64,000 nucleotides of DNA from Pleionea sp. CnH1-48 (GCF_024124665.1 NZ_JAMXSB010000009.1:124001-188000); one strand, 5' to 3'; shown: positions 36,782 through 45,350, numbered from the stretch's first letter. Program-made: numbers and translations. Notes: generated by a model not told the origin, from the sequence alone.

Positions 36782-37972
36782 ATGAATTCAGAGTTTAGTC
36801 AGTGGCTTGGCAAGCGCTTAGTTGAGCGACAGCAAGCAGGTTTGGAACGCAAGGTATCGACTTTGGAATCCAATCAATCTGCACAGGTAATATGCGCAGG
36901 AAAACAACTGATTAATTTTAGTAGTAACGATTATCTGTCATTGGCCAGCGACCCCTGCACTTTAGCTGCGCTCAATGATGGCGCACGCAAGTACGGTGTC
37001 GGCAGCGGCGCCTCACATTTGATCTGTGGCCACAGTGAAGCCCATGAACTGCTAGCGCAAGAGTTAGCGGATTGGACAGGGCGTGAGGCCGTTGCGTTGT
37101 TTTCTTCGGGTTATATGGCGAACCTGGCGGTCTTGAATACTCTCACTGATAAGTCTGATTTATTAGTGCAGGACAAACTTAATCACGCTTCTTTAATCGA
37201 CAGTGGTTTGACTGCGGCTGCGAGCAATCTTCGTTATCGGCATGCCGATATGCAGTCATTGCAGCAACAGTTAGCTGCACGAGATGCTCGATTTAAATGG
37301 ATTGTCAGTGATGGTGTCTTCAGCATGGATGGTGATGTTGCTCCAATCACAAAAATGGTAGATATTGCCACGCAGCATCAAGCGCTTATGATGATTGATG
37401 ATGCTCATGGTATTGGTGTACTCGGGGCCAATGGTGCCGGGTTACTGGAACAGTACCAGGTGTTGCCTTCGCAGGTAACCGTATTGATGGGAACCCTTGG
37501 CAAAGCACTTGGCACGGCTGGTGCTTTTGTCGCGTCTAGCCAAGAGGTGATTGATTCCTTAACACAATTTGGTCGTTCTTATATTTATACAACAGCCATG
37601 TCGCCCGCGATGGCCTATGCCAGCTATCGCAATGTTCGTTTGTGTCGAGAGCAGCCCCAGCGACGACAAACTCTGGAACAATCAATCTCGCTGTTTAAAT
37701 CCATGGCGCAGGAGTTGGGTATCGCTATTATGCCATCGGATACCGCTATTCAACCGGTGTTAATCCATGATGATAATGCCTGCGTTGAGATTGGAAAATG
37801 GTTGCGTGAGCGTGGTTTCTGGGTGGGTGTTATTCGTCCTCCTACTGTACCCAAAGGCAGTGCTCGTTTACGTGTTACGCTTAATTCTGCCCATACGCAA
37901 TCGCAGATTGAGCAGTTGCTGTTGGCCATCAAAGATGCGCTAATGCGATTTGCTCCACAGCGTTTAAGTTAA
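36782..37972 (+). CDS. bioF: 8-amino-7-oxononanoate synthase BioF
   Basis: 396 residues, a PLP enzyme that condenses pimeloyl-ACP and L-alanine to KAPA. The PLP lysine is in MGTLGKALGTAGAFV, the Asp-His pair in MIDDAHGIGVLG, and the substrate loop in NFSSNDYLSLA. It begins 50 bp after bioB. Alanine for the reaction could come from AlaC encoded at 21.8 kb. Confidence 0.97.
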   Translation: MNSEFSQWLGKRLVERQQAGLERKVSTLESNQSAQVICAGKQLINFSSNDYLSLASDPCTLAALNDGARKYGVGSGASHLICGHSEAHELLAQELADWTGREAVALFSSGYMANLAVLNTLTDKSDLLVQDKLNHASLIDSGLTAAASNLRYRHADMQSLQQQLAARDARFKWIVSDGVFSMDGDVAPITKMVDIATQHQALMMIDDAHGIGVLGANGAGLLEQYQVLPSQVTVLMGTLGKALGTAGAFVASSQEVIDSLTQFGRSYIYTTAMSPAMAYASYRNVRLCREQPQRRQTLEQSISLFKSMAQELGIAIMPSDTAIQPVLIHDDNACVEIGKWLRERGFWVGVIRPPTVPKGSARLRVTLNSAHTQSQIEQLLLAIKDALMRFAPQRLS

Positions 37973-38050
37973 TATTCATTGAACTACTGTTCGTTAACTT
38001 GATGAGTCAATCGTTTATATTGAAGAGATACTTGAGGAAAGAAAAACACA

Positions 38051-38839
38051 ATGGCGTTAAAACCTTATTTTGAACAGTTTGGCCAGGGGCCTGATTTAGT
38101 ATTGTTGCACGGTTGGGGTATCCATGGTGGCATCTTCGAGCATCTCTACGAATATCTTGAGCCTCACTTTCGAGTCACTAATATTGATTTGCCAGGGTTT
38201 GGCCGTAGCCCTGTTCCGAATGCGAGTTATCAGGTTGCGCTGTTGCAAGAGCAGATCTTATCGGTAGCCCCCGAGCAGGCTCATTACGTTGGGTGGTCTC
38301 TGGGCGGGATGCTGGCAACCACCTTAGCTTTAGATTTTCCTGAACGTGTTAACAAGTTGGTAACCGTCGCCAGTAACCCTACATTTTTGGTGAAGGACGA
38401 GTGGAGTTACGCAATGAAAGTGTCTGTTATGGAAAACTTTATTGCGATGCTTGAAGAAGATTACGAAATGACTTTGATCCGCTTTTTAGGGATTCAAACA
38501 TTAGGCAGCGAAACGCACAAAGAAGATATCAAACGACTAAAAGAAACGGTGTTTTTACATGGTCGCCCAGCAGGCAAAGCCTTAAGAGGAGGCCTTGAGC
38601 TGTTAAAAGAAATGGATGTGCGTGAACGACTTAAAAGTATTGAACACCCTTTTTTAAGAATGTATGGAAAACTCGATGGCTTGGTACCCGTAAAAGTGGT
38701 TGAGCAGATTGACGCCTTGTCGCCTGCTAGTCGTTCATATATTTTTCCTAAAGCCAGTCATGCGCCGTTTCTTTCGCACAAAGAATCTTTTATTGAAGTC
38801 CTAACTGAGTTTTTACAGCAAGAGGCGCATGTTGCTTGA
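38051..38839 (+). CDS. bioH: Pimeloyl-ACP methyl ester carboxylesterase BioH
   Basis: 262 residues of alpha/beta hydrolase fold. The nucleophile elbow is GWSLGGM with Ser83. The catalytic Asp lies in YGKLDGLVP and the His in ASHAPFLSH. BioH removes the methyl group from pimeloyl-ACP methyl ester and releases the product for BioF. AGGAAAG lies ahead of the ATG. Its stop overlaps the bioC start (TGATG), so bioH-bioC are translationally coupled. Confidence 0.96.
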   Translation: MALKPYFEQFGQGPDLVLLHGWGIHGGIFEHLYEYLEPHFRVTNIDLPGFGRSPVPNASYQVALLQEQILSVAPEQAHYVGWSLGGMLATTLALDFPERVNKLVTVASNPTFLVKDEWSYAMKVSVMENFIAMLEEDYEMTLIRFLGIQTLGSETHKEDIKRLKETVFLHGRPAGKALRGGLELLKEMDVRERLKSIEHPFLRMYGKLDGLVPVKVVEQIDALSPASRSYIFPKASHAPFLSHKESFIEVLTEFLQQEAHVA

Positions 38840-39675
38840 TGACGGCGGTAGATAAACAAAAAGTAGCGGCTTCGTTTTCTAAAGCGGCCAAACATTACGA
38901 TAACTTTGCCTTCTTGCAAAATGAAGTGGGTGAGCGATTGTTTGAGCGCTTGTCGTTAATGAATATTAAACCGCAACGTATCGCCGATTTAGGTTGTGGT
39001 ACTGGCGTGTTTACTCGGAAGTTAAAGAAACAATACTCTAAAGCTCAAGTGACAGGTGTTGATATTGCCGAGGGTATGATCGAGCAAGCAAAAAAGAAAA
39101 ATGGCTTGTTTTCTCGTTGTGAATATATTTGTGCTGATCTCGACGAGTTGCCTTTCGCCGATAACTCCATTGATTTGTTATTTTCGAACTTAGCGATTCA
39201 ATGGGTTCCTGATTTATCCGCCACGTTTCGTGAATTAAATCGAGTACTAAAACCACAAGGACTGGTTTTGTTTTCTACTCTGGGGCCTGACACTCTTAAA
39301 GAATTACGCCATGCCTGGCAGCAGGTCGACAGCTATACGCATGTTAATGATTTTATTGATATGCACGATGTTGGTGATGCCATGTTAAGTGCAAAGCTGC
39401 AAGATCCTGTTGTTGATATGGAAGAGATCCAGTTGACCTATCAAACGGTCACGGGACTGATGAAAGATCTGCGAGGGATTGGGGCACACAATATGAATGA
39501 AGGCAGTCAGCGAGGACTGATGGGCAAATCTCATTGGCAGGCGATGGTCAGTCACTATGAGGCACTGCGTAATGAGCAAGGTGTGTTACCTGCAACCTAC
39601 GAAGTCATATACGGTCACGGGTGGCGACGTCCTGTTGCTTTGGAACAAGATACCTACTCGATTGAAGTGAAGTAA
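38839..39675 (+). CDS. bioC: Malonyl-ACP O-methyltransferase BioC
   Basis: 278 residues from the ATG at 38839, which shares a base with the bioH stop. BioC methylates malonyl-ACP to let fatty-acid synthesis extend it to pimeloyl methyl ester. SAM motif I is ADLGCGTGVFTRKL. Further conserved blocks are SNLAIQWVPDL and FSTLGPDTLKELR, both typical of BioC rather than other class I methyltransferases. An in-frame TTG one codon earlier is less likely. Confidence 0.95.
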   Translation: MTAVDKQKVAASFSKAAKHYDNFAFLQNEVGERLFERLSLMNIKPQRIADLGCGTGVFTRKLKKQYSKAQVTGVDIAEGMIEQAKKKNGLFSRCEYICADLDELPFADNSIDLLFSNLAIQWVPDLSATFRELNRVLKPQGLVLFSTLGPDTLKELRHAWQQVDSYTHVNDFIDMHDVGDAMLSAKLQDPVVDMEEIQLTYQTVTGLMKDLRGIGAHNMNEGSQRGLMGKSHWQAMVSHYEALRNEQGVLPATYEVIYGHGWRRPVALEQDTYSIEVK

Positions 39676-39718
39676 TATTCAACCTTAATTTATGCCGAAA
39701 CATCACTGGAGATTATAA

Positions 39719-40390
39719 GTGAAACGATATTTTGTCACAGGTACAGATACTGAAGTGGGCAAAACCTATGTGACCTGTTTACTTAGCCGTTCTCTGGCTG
39801 CTTGTCAGCAATCTGTCGCCAACTTTAAACCTGTGGCTGCGGGAGCTGAGTTTATTAATCAACAACTCTGCAATGAAGATGCATTGTTATTGCAAGTCTC
39901 TGCCTCCAAAGCACTAGCTTATGAGCAGGTCAATCCATTCTGTTTTGAACCCGCTATTGCTCCTCATATTGCGGCTGCTAATGCAGGGGTTGAAGTGACT
40001 GTTGAAAGTATTGAGCAATCTCTTAGCCTGGATTCGTTTGATGAGGATATTGCATTAGTCGAAGGCGCTGGCGGATGGCTCGTTCCTCTTAACGACAACC
40101 AATCTTTTGCCGATATTCCTGCTGCACTAGATTGCGATATTATCTTGGTGGTTGGGATGCGACTTGGCTGCATTAACCATGCTTTGTTAACCGTTGAATC
40201 CATTCGTGCGCGGGGTATGAAACTGGCAGGATGGGTTGCTAACGAAATTGATCCTGACATGAGTGCCTATGCTGACAATCTAGTGACACTGACTCAATTG
40301 ATTTCAGCGCCTCTTATTGCAGAAGTTCGTTACAGTCGTGACAAAGAGTCTCCTTTAGTCTCATCGGATCAATTAGCCCCTCTACTTTAA
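39719..40390 (+). CDS. bioD: Dethiobiotin synthetase BioD
   Basis: 223 residues. The P-loop GTDTEVGKTYV at the N-terminus binds ATP, and VEGAGGWLVPL is the family block for the carbamate intermediate. BioD closes the ureido ring of dethiobiotin from DAPA, CO2 and ATP. The start is a GTG with GGAGAT eleven bases upstream. bioA, which makes DAPA, is not in the window, so it is encoded elsewhere. Confidence 0.96.
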   Translation: MKRYFVTGTDTEVGKTYVTCLLSRSLAACQQSVANFKPVAAGAEFINQQLCNEDALLLQVSASKALAYEQVNPFCFEPAIAPHIAAANAGVEVTVESIEQSLSLDSFDEDIALVEGAGGWLVPLNDNQSFADIPAALDCDIILVVGMRLGCINHALLTVESIRARGMKLAGWVANEIDPDMSAYADNLVTLTQLISAPLIAEVRYSRDKESPLVSSDQLAPLL

Positions 40391-40445
40391 TTCAAACGAC
40401 TCCTGTATGATTTAAGGCGTGTCTTTATATATACTCTCTGTAGCA

Positions 40446-40459
40446 ATACTTTGGGTATA
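40446..40459 (+). repeat. Relic of a deleted tandem ERIC copy
   Basis: TACTTTGGGTATA immediately before ERIC-like copy 4 is the right end of another copy, exactly as at the junction of tandem copies 5 and 6. It suggests that a neighbouring copy was lost, leaving its last bases. It could also be part of a slightly extended end of copy 4 itself. Confidence 0.5.
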
Positions 40460-40580
40460 TACCCGTCGCCTTTCAAGTTGCAGTGGTGTTGGCTGCGCGC
40501 ACTCACCCCAGTCACTTAGTAAAGCTAAGCTCAGGGGACTCGCTTGCTGCGCCTACCTGCACCTTGAAATACGTTGGGTT
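40458..40580 (+). repeat. ERIC/IRU-like element, copy 4
   Basis: 123 bp between bioD and the SRPBCC gene. TATACCCGTCGCCTTTCAAG starts it and TTGAAATACGTTGGGTT ends it. The outer arms TTTCAAGTTGCAG / CTGCACCTTGAAA differ by one base. The central stem CTTAG / CTAAG and the CCCC / GGGG arms are intact. Confidence 0.92.
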
Positions 40581-40623
40581 GAGTAGCTGAATCGATTCGT
40601 GGAATTTATAGCTGGGGTTGAAT

Positions 40624-41148
40624 ATGCGTCATATAGTCATTTTTTTATTACTAGGGATTGCTGCAACAGCGTTAAATGCTGAAGTTAAGCATGCTGTTGA
40701 TCAAGGATTTGAGTTGTCAGGACATATCGTGGTTGATGCGAGCCAGGATGCAAGCTGGACGGTACTGACTCAACAAGCTCATAAGTGGTGGAATCCCTCT
40801 CATTCTTTTGCTGGTAAAGCTGAAAATCTATACATTGATTTGGATAAAGAGTCCTGTTTTTGTGAAACCTTATCGAATGGTAAGGTGAGACATTTAAATG
40901 TTATTCATCATGCTGCTCCTAATCGATTAACCTTCAGCGGTGGCTTAGGACCGTTGCAAGATCAAGCGGCCTATGCCGTACTTAATATTCAACTTAAAGC
41001 CGAAGAAAAACGAACTCGAATTAATTGGACTTATCGAGTGAGTGGCTATATGCCAACTGGCTTTACGGCATGGGCAAAACCTGTTGATGGTGTTATTGAA
41101 GAGCAGTTCTCACGCCTTAAAAAAGTAATTAACGGAGAGAAACTATGA
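40624..41148 (+). CDS. Exported SRPBCC-family (START-like) protein
   Basis: 174 residues from the ATG at 40624, which has CTGGGG seven bases upstream. A TTG two codons earlier is less likely. Signal peptide at about 1-19 (FLLLGIAATALNA). The mature part has the START/polyketide-cyclase look: FELSGHIVVDASQDASWTVL at the first strand and helix, KWWNPSHSFAG in the middle and a final helix IEEQFSRLKKVI. Such domains bind hydrophobic ligands in a central cavity. The ligand is unknown. Its stop overlaps the next gene by 4 bp. Confidence 0.85.
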   Translation: MRHIVIFLLLGIAATALNAEVKHAVDQGFELSGHIVVDASQDASWTVLTQQAHKWWNPSHSFAGKAENLYIDLDKESCFCETLSNGKVRHLNVIHHAAPNRLTFSGGLGPLQDQAAYAVLNIQLKAEEKRTRINWTYRVSGYMPTGFTAWAKPVDGVIEEQFSRLKKVINGEKL

Positions 41149-41837
41149 AGCTCGTAGGATTGCTGGGGGGGACCAGTTGGCATTCATCGGCAGATTACTA
41201 TCGAATGCTCAATGAGCAGGTTAATCAAAAACTGGGGAAGTTGCATTCTGCTGATTTATTACTGCGTAGCGTAGACTTTCAGTGGCACCACGAGCGGCAA
41301 CAGCAAGATCAGTGGGACATGCTTGCACGAGAGTTTACAAAAAACGCTCAAGCTTTAGAGAAAGCCGGTGCTCAGGGTATTGTTATTTGTGCCAATACCA
41401 TGCACTTAATGGCCGAAGATATCCAGAACCAAATTGATATCCCTATTTTGCATATTGCTGATGCTATTGCCATTGAAGCAAAACGATTCCAAACCAATAC
41501 ATTAGGCGTCATAGGGACGGCTTATACGATGGAGAAACCTTTTTATCGCGAGGCTTTAGAGCAACGGGATATTCAAATGTTAGTTCCTGATGAGTCGGGC
41601 AGGAAAGAAATCCATCGGGTCATCTATGAAGAGTTATGCAACGGTAAAATTGAATCATCGTCACAGCAAACTTATCTTCAATTGATCCAGTCTCTTGAGG
41701 ATAATGGTGCAGGTGCTGTTGTTCTTGGGTGTACTGAAATCGGGTTGCTGGTACAACAAGCATTAACACCAGTTAAACTCATTGATTCGTTAAAAGCTCA
41801 TGTTGACTATGTTGTTGATTGGATGATTGCTGACTAA
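41145..41837 (+). CDS. Aspartate/glutamate racemase family protein
   Basis: 230 residues with the two catalytic Cys of cofactor-free amino acid racemases: VICANTMHLMAED (Cys82) and VVLGCTEIGLLV (near 193). The start LVGLLGGTSWHSSADYYR is typical of the YgeA branch, which has broad specificity. D-amino acids made here could feed cell-wall or signalling pools. It is translationally coupled to the START-like gene by ATGA overlap, though no functional link is known. Confidence 0.92.
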   Translation: MKLVGLLGGTSWHSSADYYRMLNEQVNQKLGKLHSADLLLRSVDFQWHHERQQQDQWDMLAREFTKNAQALEKAGAQGIVICANTMHLMAEDIQNQIDIPILHIADAIAIEAKRFQTNTLGVIGTAYTMEKPFYREALEQRDIQMLVPDESGRKEIHRVIYEELCNGKIESSSQQTYLQLIQSLEDNGAGAVVLGCTEIGLLVQQALTPVKLIDSLKAHVDYVVDWMIAD

Positions 41838-41860
41838 ATTGGTTACCGAAACCTGACACC

Positions 41861-42217
41861 ATGAATATTGTTTTTTTGCCACTCAACATTATTTTTATTT
41901 TGGTCATTGTTCGTTTGTCGGCGCTGGTGAGTCAGGGAAGCGCGAGTGGTTTTTGGTTGGGTGCTATTATAGTTTTGGTGCTCCTGACAAACATTGGAGT
42001 CTACTTCTGGGTAAAAAGCAACTCTGATCCTTATAAGCGAGCATCTCGCTATCTTAGTAAACCTGTTACCATGGCCTGCTTTATGAAACAGCATCAAATG
42101 ACAGAGGCTCAGGTGAATGAAGCGATTGGAAAAGGGATACTAAAAGCTTATGAGTTTGAAGGTGAAGTATTTATTGATGAAGATGCTTACGAAGAAAGTG
42201 GCCGTTCAATCAATTAA
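41861..42217 (+). CDS. Two-helix membrane protein with excisionase-like C-terminal segment
   Basis: 118 residues. Membrane segments at about 3-24 and 31-52. The cytoplasmic part ends in MTEAQVNEAIGKGILKAYEF and then EGEVFIDEDAYEE. It recalls the helix-turn-helix-strand pattern of excisionase/MerR-like HTH_17 domains, but the likeness is short. It is 23 bp after the racemase gene. A terminator overlaps its stop codon. Confidence 0.65.
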   Translation: MNIVFLPLNIIFILVIVRLSALVSQGSASGFWLGAIIVLVLLTNIGVYFWVKSNSDPYKRASRYLSKPVTMACFMKQHQMTEAQVNEAIGKGILKAYEFEGEVFIDEDAYEESGRSIN

Positions 42218-42229
42218 TTGAACGGCTAT
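42201..42229 (+). terminator. Terminator overlapping the stop codon
   Basis: Stem GCCGTTCAAT / ATTGAACGGC with loop CAATTA, which holds the stop codon. The tail TATTATAG is only moderately T-rich. Confidence 0.65.
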
Positions 42230-42257
42230 TATAGAGTCGTATTGCAATTGTTTTTGG

Positions 42258-42707
42258 CTACCAGCCCATGCGCTCCTGCATTCTTTCGTGATGACGACGC
42301 TTCATCTTCTTTTTAAGCTGAGCCATTTTGGTTTGCTGCTCGGCTGATAGATGCTGCTTTATTTCATCTCTTGACTGTTTTCTAATAATCAAAGCATCGG
42401 CTTTTTTATTGGCAACAGCCTGAGTCAGTTGACGCAGTTTTGACTCGTCTAGAACATCGGCTTGCATCACTTCTCGAATTTCTTTGCGCAAAGCTCGAAT
42501 ATCTTTATGTAAGCTTTTCATCTGTGGCTTACGATTTTCCATGATTGTACGTACCGCTTCCTTTTGATCAACGCTTAGTTCAAGGTGTTCAGCCATGCGC
42601 TCAAAACGCTTCTCATGTTTATGAGAGAAGTCACCCATTGCCAAAGCACTGGTTGCCATCATCGAAAATAAACCTGCTAGTACCCACTTGGATTTAAGTT
42701 TCATCAT
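42258..42707 (-). CDS. Spy/CpxP-family periplasmic chaperone
   Basis: 149 residues. Signal peptide at about 1-23 (VLAGLFSMMATSALA). The mature protein is helical and charged, with LxxxQ-type repeats LSVDQKEAVR and LSAEQQTKMAQ that match the LTxxQ motif of Spy/CpxP. Such proteins bind misfolded periplasmic proteins and, in CpxP, also repress the sensor CpxA. The divergent two-component pair (43225-45337) and a CpxR-like box upstream support CpxP, but Spy-like activity is also possible. The C-terminus is basic (KKKMKRRHHERM). Confidence 0.88.
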   Translation of the reverse strand: MMKLKSKWVLAGLFSMMATSALAMGDFSHKHEKRFERMAEHLELSVDQKEAVRTIMENRKPQMKSLHKDIRALRKEIREVMQADVLDESKLRQLTQAVANKKADALIIRKQSRDEIKQHLSAEQQTKMAQLKKKMKRRHHERMQERMGW

Positions 42708-42853
42708 TATATGCTCCTGTTTCCCAATTATTACCCATTCAAGACTTAATCATAAATAGGTGTATCTCAAACTATTTCTGTAGGTTAGAGTGTTATTGCT
42801 TAACCGTTACACATAGTTTATGAGAACAATGTGCAAATAAGGGTAGGGACTTT

Positions 42854-42869
42854 GTAAAGATTGTGTAAA
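42854..42869 (+). promoter_or_regulatory. CpxR-like binding site
   Basis: GTAAAGATTGTGTAAA holds two direct GTAAA boxes separated by six bases, within the CpxR spacing range (4-8). It lies between the divergent cpxP-like and cpxR-like genes and could serve both promoters, giving autoregulation as in E. coli. Confidence 0.7.
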
Positions 42870-42934
42870 GAGGTGCAAATAACTACAGAAATCTTTACAG
42901 CATGGCATACTTGTGTCGAGATTAAGTAAGTATT

Positions 42935-43061
42935 ATTACTCGTAGCCTTTCAAGGTGCAGCGGTGTTGGCTGCGCGCACTCACCCCAGTCACTTAGTGTG
43001 TCTAAGTTCAGGGGATTCACTTGCTGGCCGCCTACCTGCACTTTGAAGTACTTTGGGTATA
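42935..43061 (+). repeat. ERIC/IRU-like element, copy 5 (tandem, left)
   Basis: First of two adjacent copies upstream of cpxR. It shares an essentially identical body with copy 6 from CCTTTCAAGGTGCAG to CTGCACTTTGAA. The left end has decayed (TACTCGTAGCC against TATACCCGTCGCC). The right end TATA is also the left end of copy 6. Confidence 0.93.
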
Positions 43062-43184
43062 CCCGTCGCCTTTCAAGGTGCAGCGGTGTTGGCTGCGCGC
43101 ACTCACCCCAGTCACTTAGTGTGTCTAAGTTCAGGGGATTCACTTGCTGGCCGCCTACCTGCACTTTGAAATGCTTTGGGTATA
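43058..43184 (+). repeat. ERIC/IRU-like element, copy 6 (tandem, right)
   Basis: Second tandem copy, with a period of 123 bp. Complete ends TATACCC and GGGTATA. It ends 41 bp before the cpxR-like ATG, so it must lie in the promoter or leader of cpxRA. Confidence 0.95.
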
Positions 43185-43224
43185 TAGTTATTAATTATGT
43201 TGAAATACAGGGGCACACTTCAGG

Positions 43225-43920
43225 ATGTATCGTTTACTTATCGTTGATGATGATCAAGAGCTTTGCAGTTTGCTGACTAGCTACCTTTCTCAAGAAGGGT
43301 TCGAGGTAACCAGTGTTCATGATGGCGGAGAAGCCGCAGCGCGCATTCGAAGTGCTGACTTTGATTTGATTGTTCTTGATGTGATGTTGCCGACAATGAA
43401 TGGGTTTGACGTATTGCGAGATATTCGTCGTCAGAAGTCTGTGCCTGTGCTGATGCTAACGGCGAAAGGCGAAGAGATTGATCGGATCGTGGGCTTGGAG
43501 ATGGGAGCCGATGATTACCTTGCTAAGCCCTGCAATCCTCGTGAACTTGTTGCTCGAATTCGTAGCATTATTCGACGTGCAGAAGCTATGCCTCCTCAAT
43601 TAGATGCCGAAGAAAGCAAGGATTTGACATTGCTTGACTTGACCATTGAAGTTGGCAAGCGGATTGTCAGTGTGAATGATGAGGTGATTGAGTTGACCGC
43701 AACCGAATTTCAAATCTTGCTGTTGTTGGCTGATAATGCGGGAGAGCTGGTCAAACGAGAGTCTATCAGTGAAGAGTGCTTGGGACGTAAGTTGGCCGCA
43801 TTTGATCGCAGTATCGATATGCACATTAGTCATTTACGCAAGAAGTTAGGAGCCGGAACCACAGGAGAAGAACGTATCAAAACCATTCGAGGTGTAGGCT
43901 ATCAATATGTGGCCATTTAA
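43225..43920 (+). CDS. cpxR: OmpR-family response regulator, CpxR-like
   Basis: 231 residues. Receiver domain at 1-118: acidic pocket LLIVDDDQE, phospho-Asp in IVLDVMLP, Thr in MLTAKG and Lys in LAKPC. The winged-helix DNA-binding domain at about 135-230 has LTATEFQILLLLADNAGELV and TIRGVGYQYVAI. The E. coli CpxR type is suggested by the divergent cpxP-like gene, the Cpx box and the partner kinase. Its 3' end overlaps cpxA by 14 bp. Confidence 0.85.
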   Translation: MYRLLIVDDDQELCSLLTSYLSQEGFEVTSVHDGGEAAARIRSADFDLIVLDVMLPTMNGFDVLRDIRRQKSVPVLMLTAKGEEIDRIVGLEMGADDYLAKPCNPRELVARIRSIIRRAEAMPPQLDAEESKDLTLLDLTIEVGKRIVSVNDEVIELTATEFQILLLLADNAGELVKRESISEECLGRKLAAFDRSIDMHISHLRKKLGAGTTGEERIKTIRGVGYQYVAI

Positions 43921-45337
43921 CAAGATATCCATTTTTTGGAAGTTGTTTCTCTGGTTTTGGGGCTCGATACTCTTCTTGTTTTTTGTCTCTTTGTTTATCT
44001 GGGTACAGTTTAAAGAATCTATTACCTTCCATGATGTTGACCCTGGTACTCAGAGAGTCTTGTCTAAAATGAAAAGGGTGCTGGAATCGGATGTAAAGAC
44101 AAGACGAAAGCAACGTCTACTGCATGCTTTGCACGGCCCTGTTGATGTATTTCGCATGCGCACAGAAGAAAAGCTTGCCGAGAAAAGACGCTTTATTCCT
44201 CATTACATTCTTGATGAAGAAGGCATCGAGCGAGCGGGGCATCCGGTCCCTGAGTCATTAAGCGCATTGCATTTAAAACGAAAGCAACAAGGCATGCTGT
44301 CGGTATTGCATGGAGATCTATTGATCTCTGGGCCTAAAAGAATCGTTATCGATGACGAAAGGTATTATTTATATCTTTCGCGACATCTAGGGCGTTTTAG
44401 AACCAAAGTTTTTTTTCGTTATCTCTCGACGATTAAGCCTTTGCAGTTTTCTGCCGCGATTCTTGTTAGTTGCTTATTAAGCTTTTTGATGGCTTTAAGT
44501 ATTGTTGGTCCCATTCGCCGTTTACAGCAGGTTGCTCGACAGATGGCTAACGGTGAGTCTGTCTCTGCCGTCGATAAAATGGGACGACGACGAGATGAGT
44601 TCTATGAGTTGGCCTGTGACTTTGATTCAATGTATGACACCATCAGTAAAGTGATGGCTTCGCAAAAGCAACTCGTGAGTGATGTTTCTCACGAGTTGCG
44701 CTCACCTCTGGCTCGCCTACAAGTAGCTGCCGGACTTATTGAGCAAAAAGCTGGTGAAGAATTAAAAGAAGATGTTGAGCGTATCGAAATGGAGTGCCAT
44801 CGGTTAAATGATATGATCAGCCAGTTATTGCATATTTCTGCTTTAGAGCGTGGGCAAGTGTATGAAGCTGAACAGCTCTTTGAGCTAAATTCATTGTTAG
44901 ACGATGTTATACAGGATGTTGCCTTCGAAGCGAAAGCACGTGAGATTTCCTTAAGGGCTCAACTGGAAAGTCAGATTCAGTTTAGCGGTTACTTCACTTT
45001 GTTGCGTAGTGCTATAGAAAACATTTTGCGTAATGCACTACGCTATTCTCCAGATGGCGGTTCCATCATGCTGACTTCGTCTTTACATAAAGAGACTTTA
45101 CAGATCACTATCGAGGATGAAGGGCCTGGAGTGGCTGAGGCCGAATTACAAAATATCTTTAAACCCTTCTATCGAGTCGATTCTGCGCGGGCTCGCCGAG
45201 ATGGTGACAGTGGAGCAGGGCTAGGGCTCGCGATTGCTTCTCGAGCGATTGATGCCCATCAAGGATCTCTCAGCGCTAGTAATAGAAGTACAGGGGGCTT
45301 GTGTGTGACTATTGAAGTGCCCATTAAGAAACACTAA
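43907..45337 (+). CDS. cpxA: Sensor histidine kinase, CpxA-like
   Basis: 476 residues. A first membrane helix (about 9-33), a periplasmic domain to about residue 175 and a second helix (about 181-200) lead into HAMP (VGPIRRLQQVARQMANGES). The HisKA H-box is DVSHELRSPLARLQVAAGLI. The HATPase has NILRNALRYSPDGG, EDEGPGVAEAEL and GAGLGLAIA. It would sense envelope stress and phosphorylate CpxR. The start lies within the cpxR 3' end, so the two are coupled. Confidence 0.87.
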   Translation: MWPFNKISIFWKLFLWFWGSILFLFFVSLFIWVQFKESITFHDVDPGTQRVLSKMKRVLESDVKTRRKQRLLHALHGPVDVFRMRTEEKLAEKRRFIPHYILDEEGIERAGHPVPESLSALHLKRKQQGMLSVLHGDLLISGPKRIVIDDERYYLYLSRHLGRFRTKVFFRYLSTIKPLQFSAAILVSCLLSFLMALSIVGPIRRLQQVARQMANGESVSAVDKMGRRRDEFYELACDFDSMYDTISKVMASQKQLVSDVSHELRSPLARLQVAAGLIEQKAGEELKEDVERIEMECHRLNDMISQLLHISALERGQVYEAEQLFELNSLLDDVIQDVAFEAKAREISLRAQLESQIQFSGYFTLLRSAIENILRNALRYSPDGGSIMLTSSLHKETLQITIEDEGPGVAEAELQNIFKPFYRVDSARARRDGDSGAGLGLAIASRAIDAHQGSLSASNRSTGGLCVTIEVPIKKH

Positions 45338-45350
45338 TCCACCTGTGTCT

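Larger units (their letters stand above)
42708..43224. other. Gene-free region between cpxP-like and cpxR-like genes
   Basis: 517 bp. It contains the cpxP promoter region (42720-42850), a CpxR-like box (42854-42869), a reverse TTTAC near 42893, two tandem ERIC-like elements (42935-43184) and the short leader of cpxR. Frames found in the tandem repeats are artefacts of the duplication. Confidence 0.75.

Noticed and set aside
42922-43276. Open frames on both strands (80 and 92 codons) across the tandem repeats
   Set aside because: They show an internal duplication that follows the 123-bp ERIC period and match no gene. They exist only because the repeats lack stops.
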